Below, one piece after another: positions 59,534 to 64,000 of a DNA stretch of 64,000 nt; position 1 is the stretch's first letter, and each line of letters opens with the position of its first letter. The notes below the pieces were generated by a model. It made no database searches, had not been told where the DNA came from, and saw only the letters and a program-made list of their open reading frames with translations. A program made the position numbers and the translations under genes. The DNA lies in NCBI GenBank assembly GCA_001695595.3, contig MBPM02000025.1, positions 372,001 through 436,000 of the forward strand, read 5' to 3'. Origin of the DNA: Plasmopara viticola. Its lineage: Eukaryota; Oomycota; Peronosporomycetes; Peronosporales; Peronosporaceae.

Positions 59534-60234
59534 ATGGCTGACCAATCCGTGGAAGACAAGAACCTCGAGCTCGCCGCTCTGCGCAAGAAGCGCACGTTCC
59601 GCAAATTTAGCTACCGTGGTGTGGATTTGGACAAGCTCCTCGACCTAAACCATGAGGAGCTTATGGAGCTGGTGAATGCTCGTGCTCGCCGTCGTTTTTC
59701 GCGCGGCCTGAAGCGCAAGCCAATGGCTTTAATCAAGCGTCTGCGCAAGGCCAAGGCTGCCGCGAAACCCATGGAACGTCCCGAAGGCATTAAGACGCAC
59801 TTGCGTAACATGATCATCGTGCCTGAAATGATTGGCTCGGTGGTCGGTGTGTACAACGGCAAGGAGTTTAACGGGATTGAAATCAAGGTATGTTTCCAGA
59901 ATCGTTCGTGGCTCTCGGGGGGTGAGCGGCTTATTACCCGAAGAGCGGTGGTCACTAATATCATCATATTCGCTAGTATTGGTGACATTTTACACCCGGC
60001 TGCCACCCCCTTGTCGACATTCTGTGTATGGGGCGACCCAGGGAGCTTTTCACATGTATTGGTTTGGCATAAAAGGCCAATGTAGTAAGCTAACTTTTAT
60101 GTCATAATGTTTCGTAATAGCCCGAGATGATTGGTCACTACTTAGGTGAATTTGCCATTTCGTACAAGCCGGTAACTCACGGTCGCCCCGGTATTGGCGC
60201 CACCAACTCTTCGCGTTTTATCCCGCTAAAGTAA
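59534..60234 (+). CDS. RPS15: 40S ribosomal protein S15 (uS19), right copy
   Basis: Exon 1 is 59534-59887 and exon 2 is 60121-60234, with a 233-bp intron (59888-60120) starting GTATGT and ending TAATAG. The predicted 155-residue protein appears identical to the left copy in all conserved segments, while the intron differs at about five positions. Both copies are therefore plausible sources of uS19. Neighbours mirror the left arm: RPP30 divergent, LRRC9-like convergent. Confidence 0.97.
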
Positions 60235-60290
60235 TCGATTTGAAAGGGTAAAAAGAACCATGGGGTAAGTAGTAAGTGGTATAAATCTTT

Positions 60291-60656
60291 ATGCTGCTCC
60301 TCTTTGGGTTGAGCCAATGTAATACACTTTTCCAGCCTCGAAGAGCCTTCTCGAGGATTATCCAACTTAAATGTCAATTGACGTGTTTCTATTACCAAGT
60401 CGAGTCTGAAGGTAAAAGTTCGTTTGGTGCTTTTGCAGGGAGAGTGGCCGATGAAGTAAATTCGCAAATCCAACACTTTAATGATGGACAATTCACATCT
60501 AGGACATTTGCACGTCAGTCTGAGGCTTTAACTCCAGCACCCAACTTTGGACCCTTGCTTGAAGTGTTTTTTAGGTACCCTGTGTATATTGTATCTATAT
60601 TTTTTAATGCTTCTCTGTTTGCCGATGATGAACAGTTCTCTCCTGATCGTTATTGA
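60291..60656 (+). CDS. Unidentified ORF downstream of RPS15, right copy
   Basis: Counterpart of 10526-10891 with about one residue different. It lies between the convergent ends of RPS15 and the LRRC9-like gene, 56 bp after the RPS15 stop. A Gly/Ala-Val-Asn segment (GAFAGRVADEVNSQ) is the most protein-like part. It may be 3' UTR. Confidence 0.25.
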   Translation: MLLLFGLSQCNTLFQPRRAFSRIIQLKCQLTCFYYQVESEGKSSFGAFAGRVADEVNSQIQHFNDGQFTSRTFARQSEALTPAPNFGPLLEVFFRYPVYIVSIFFNASLFADDEQFSPDRY

Positions 60657-60797
60657 TGAATTCTTCTTGTAATTTCAATTGATCCTACTGAAGGCAAATA
60701 TACAGGGCCTAGGCTTTAAATTACAATTGTTTTTTTAATCGTTGGACTTTGAATGTTTCTGCTGTCCTCATTGAGTTTAAGCCGTCACTATCTTGCT

Positions 60798-63700
60798 TTA
60801 TATTCCAACCTTTGTGTCGGTAGGACTATCATAAACGCTTCTCTTCTGCTGTGCATTTGAGGTGAATTGAGGACTAATTGTCACTGGAGAGCTATAATGC
60901 CTTGTCTGGTTGCCGTACGTTTCAACATATCTAGACAAGCTTCTGTTCGGATAGTATTTGGTGTCAGAGATCGAATTGTCGGCTGAAAGAGGTGATTCTG
61001 GATGCAAAGAATGGTAATTGAACCGAGCTACAAAGGTGTCAACAAACAACTTCATATAATAACACATCAAAGTGATGCAACAAAAAGCATCAACCAGAAC
61101 CTTTTCTTATCGTTGCACCAGGGTTTTGAGCGACAGCTTGTTTGCCAACAGGACGCTTCATTTCGCCATCTTTGACATGAACCGGACGACCTATTGATTG
61201 ACTGGTGAGTCCTAGAATATAGTCGAATGGGCGCGTAATACTTACTACTGTGCTGCCGGTCATAATGTATGTGCGATAGATGTCTTCGCATTCTAATACC
61301 AGGTAAGTTTGCACTCAAAGCCGACGCAACTGTGGCTGATAATGAAGACGAAAATGTTGTGCCACCTCCTGCATGGACAGTGCCAACTTGCCAGCTAAAT
61401 TGACTTCCATGACAGCTGTGACTACGATGTGAATGGTATGTTGCTACCTGCAGTGACCGAGTGTTAGTGTTAGAGGGTCCTATAAAAAAACCTCCTCTAT
61501 GCTCCGGTCGCGATATCGTTGGTACAGCTGGTGGCACTTGCCGTTGCGACACATTTAGAGAGGAACTTTTACGAAGATAAGACCCAGTGACCTTCTCATT
61601 GGCAACTCCGTACGATTGAGGCAAACTCATCGAGTAAGAATCGTTTGTCGGAATACTTGACGGCGCCAAGACAAGCTGAGTCGAGTATTTTGTGCTACTC
61701 TCCATCACTTTTTCGGGGGCAGCCAACACTGCTCCGATTGCTGCGCTTTCATATGCGAAAATTATCTGAGTTCGCTCTTTTTCGTCACGATAAATATCCT
61801 TGCCATCTAATGTCTTGAGCAACTCGAGTTTGTGAATCACATGATGTCGGTATAAGTGTTTTTTGGTCATAGGATTATTGTTGAGCTTTAAAGTGACCAA
61901 CGCGGGTAGCGTCACGAGTTTCTCAACCTCCTCAACTTCACCTAGTCGATTATTGGACAGCATTAAAGTCTACAAGCAGCGCTCTCAGTTTCATTCACTT
62001 GATTAAATACATTGGACCTACGAACCTTTAAATTTAGCATATTGCCAAAACTTGACAACGATTTGAGTACATTGTCCTTTAGGTATAAGCATTCAAGCTG
62101 TTGCAAAGCGAGAGTCGAATGAGAATCTAGTTGACAAATACGATTTTTATCTAAGCGTAATTCCACAAGCTTCGTGTTGCATTCAAGTCCTCCAAGAAAC
62201 TCGATGGCATTGCTTTGCAGATGGAGAAGCTGCAGGTACAATATATATTTTAATGATCTCCCTTTAATTTGAGCGTAAGTCAAAAAGAATACCTTGAGCG
62301 AAGTCAAAAACTGAAGCCCTAGCAACGACATGTCCGTGATCTGGTTGTGAGCAAGCTGAAGCTCCTCGAGTTTCAGGCAAGCCAAAATTCCCACTCTCCC
62401 ACTATTGCACGTAGCATCGACAGAAACCAAATTCTCAATCCTATTACGATTAAGCTTTAAAATTCGCAATTTCGGTAGCGCCTCAAGTCCAGAAATATTA
62501 GTGATAAGATTGTTATCGAGATTTAACTCTATCATATTTGAAAAGATGTTACCAGAAACTTGCCCAATGTCTCGAATTTGGCACGAAGAGACATCCACAT
62601 CAAGCAACTGTCCAAGTAAAAATTCCTTGCAACCAATCGGTGTACCCCTGCCATTACCAGCACATTTCTCCAAAATGAGCTCGAAAGTTAATTTTCCACT
62701 GTACTTCTCCTTAGCGTTGCTTTGATCATGCATGGAAACAATAATACTATCCAAAACTTTAACTTGCTGAAGGTGAAAGACAGAGTAAAGGCGATAGTCT
62801 GGAATACATGTGATTTTATTTCCAGACAAATCGAGAATCGTGAGATTCGGTAGAGATTTTAGCTGTTGAATCTCCTTTAAATTGCCGATTCGATTATTAG
62901 CTAAGTAGAGCTCCACCAGCTTCAATGCCGAACCAAGACCTCGTAAGCTAGAAATTTGGTTTTCTTCGAGAAAAAGATGGATTAAATTTTCCAACGAGTT
63001 AATAAGCGGTATGCTAGTTATCCTATTGCGCCCAAGACTCAAAGATTTTAGAAACGTAAGTTGACTAAAATTCTCGACCTTTGTGATGTCGTTGTCATCT
63101 AAATTGAGGCTCTCAAGTCGTGTGCATGTTTTGAAGCCATCAATTCGTTTGATCATATTGTCGGAAAAAGACACCACACGTAAATTGACTGCGTCAGTCA
63201 GTCCCTCTATCGATTCAAGCAATTGATTACTCAAATCGATCTCTTCAACTGAATTCCAGTCAGATTTGATCATTGATGAGATAGAATTTGTATTTTCATC
63301 GGTCTTAAGAGGATACTTAGAGGACTGTACTGGTGTTGTGCTTGATGGCGTAATTATGCGAGCCTTTTGACGTGGTGGTGTCCAGAGCGAAATATGAGTA
63401 ATCAACGATCGAGCAGTGATAATTTCAGTATGTAGTACTGCTCGTTGGTCCAGCTGAGTAAGCTTTGGCAATAACTGAAGGACGTGAAGTCTGTAGCGCT
63501 TGGATCCGCAAATTTCGTTATTGCGAAGATCTAGTTGTTTAAGTGCAAATTGCCCTACTGTTTGCCTAATGCGTTCCACCTCATCGAATGATCGAATCAG
63601 ATTGTGCGTGACTTCAAGTATTTCTAAACAGCAAAGCGTCTCAAAGTGTTCAAAGCGTGCAATTTGATTGAACGATAAGTCTAATGTAAGTAATTTGGGA

Positions 63701-64000
63701 AGATTTTTCAAATTGCTGGAGGCTTGTATCTTGTTATAGCTTAGAATCAGAACTTCGAGATGATTGGCAAGAAACGATAAGTTTGGAACCGCGTCTAATT
63801 CACATCCGAGCAAGCTTAAATATCGCAAATGACAAGTCTTGGCCAATTCCAATCGCATCAAAATACTCGGTGACTCGATCAATCCAGCTAAGATGGGTTC
63901 CCCTTGCAACAAGAGCTCAGCTGATTCTTCGGTGCTTAAAGAAAGGCAATGTCTAGACGATTGTGGACTTCCGGTCCGCTGAACGCGGTATTTTTGCTCA
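60798..64000 (-). CDS. LRRC9-like: LRRC9-like leucine-rich-repeat protein, right copy (C-terminal part, open at window end)
   Basis: Five exons in phase: 62293-64000 (continuing outside), 62026-62229, 61246-61969, 61101-61190 and 60798-61027, with GT-AG introns of 63, 56, 55 and 73 nt. The visible part is about 984 residues without an internal stop. Repeats follow the SDS22-like pattern L..L..L.L..N.I, for example LESLNLDDNDITKV, LKSLSLGRNRITSI and LVELYLANNRIGNL. They end with a cap-like region (LVTLKLNNNPMTKK ... ELLKTLDGKDI) and a Ser-rich, low-complexity tail of about 230 residues. Splicing at 61969/62026 restores a perfect repeat (LKTLMLSNNRLG). LRRC9 is usually found in ciliated eukaryotes, suggesting a zoospore-flagellum role here; that is inference. 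Confidence 0.85.

Larger units (their letters stand above)
56135..64000 (-). repeat. Right arm of the inverted segmental duplication
   Basis: Reverse-complement counterpart of 7228-14690, continuing past the window end. Compared with the left arm it has about 400 extra bp at 56.72-57.12 kb. Arm-to-arm differences are few in RPS15/RPP30 (about five in the 233-bp RPS15 intron) and frequent near POLE3 (about six in a 50-bp sample). Confidence 0.9.

Noticed and set aside
4975..64000. The inverted arms as an assembly artefact
   Set aside because: The arms carry distinct indels, stops and substitutions throughout and join different flanking sequence at 14.69 and 56.13 kb, which a mirrored duplicate contig would not show. 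Read support would still settle it.
1..64000. CRISPR arrays, operons or other prokaryotic systems
   Set aside because: No regularly spaced direct repeats were seen, and spliced eukaryotic genes rule out a prokaryotic origin.

Overview
The window looks like a nuclear segment of a plant-pathogenic oomycete, probably Peronosporales (Phytophthora or downy-mildew type). The basis is intron-bearing eukaryotic genes with very short GT-AG introns (about 35-75 nt, one of 233 nt), a Crinkler-type effector relic, Mutator-like transposon remains and long gene-poor, repeat-rich stretches around compact gene islands. The species cannot be named from the sequence.

The dominant structure is a large inverted segmental duplication. 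The left arm (about 7.2-14.69 kb in the part that can be compared, probably from about 4.9 kb) and the right arm (56.13-64.0 kb, running off the window) carry the same genes in mirror order: an LRRC9-like leucine-rich-repeat gene, RPS15 (uS19), RPP30 (RNase P/MRP p30), a POLE3/DPB4 histone-fold gene, an unidentified gene and a short-chain-dehydrogenase relic. The copies have decayed unequally. The left LRRC9 copy has stops and frameshifts while the visible right copy is open. The right POLE3 copy has an 8-nt deletion while the left is intact. RPS15 and RPP30 look intact in both arms, with the same 138-bp head-to-head spacer.

Between the arms, in order: a 5' portion of a VPS13-like lipid-transfer gene that ends abnormally near the left arm and has a 5'-truncated retroposon in its decayed part (15.5-20.4 kb); a mobile-element cluster (20.4-25.8 kb) with a frameshifted Crinkler N-terminus, a cytoplasmic dynein heavy-chain fragment enclosed by about 100-bp inverted repeats, and a decayed MULE; a gene desert (25.8-44 kb); a small membrane ORF; an intact MINDY-type deubiquitinase with LisH-like and SANT-like N-terminal domains; an intact CDC20; and another desert (50.2-56.1 kb). 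Left of the left arm lies an intact seven-exon MFSD14-like transporter, with the tail of another gene at the very edge.

The intact genes are housekeeping: translation (RPS15), tRNA/rRNA processing (RPP30), replication and chromatin (POLE3), cell-cycle proteolysis (CDC20), ubiquitin removal (MINDY), transport (MFS) and possibly cilia-associated LRR function. They are not an operon; adjacent genes are divergent or convergent with very short spacers. A ~330-bp GC-rich SINE-like family with target-site duplications occurs three times.
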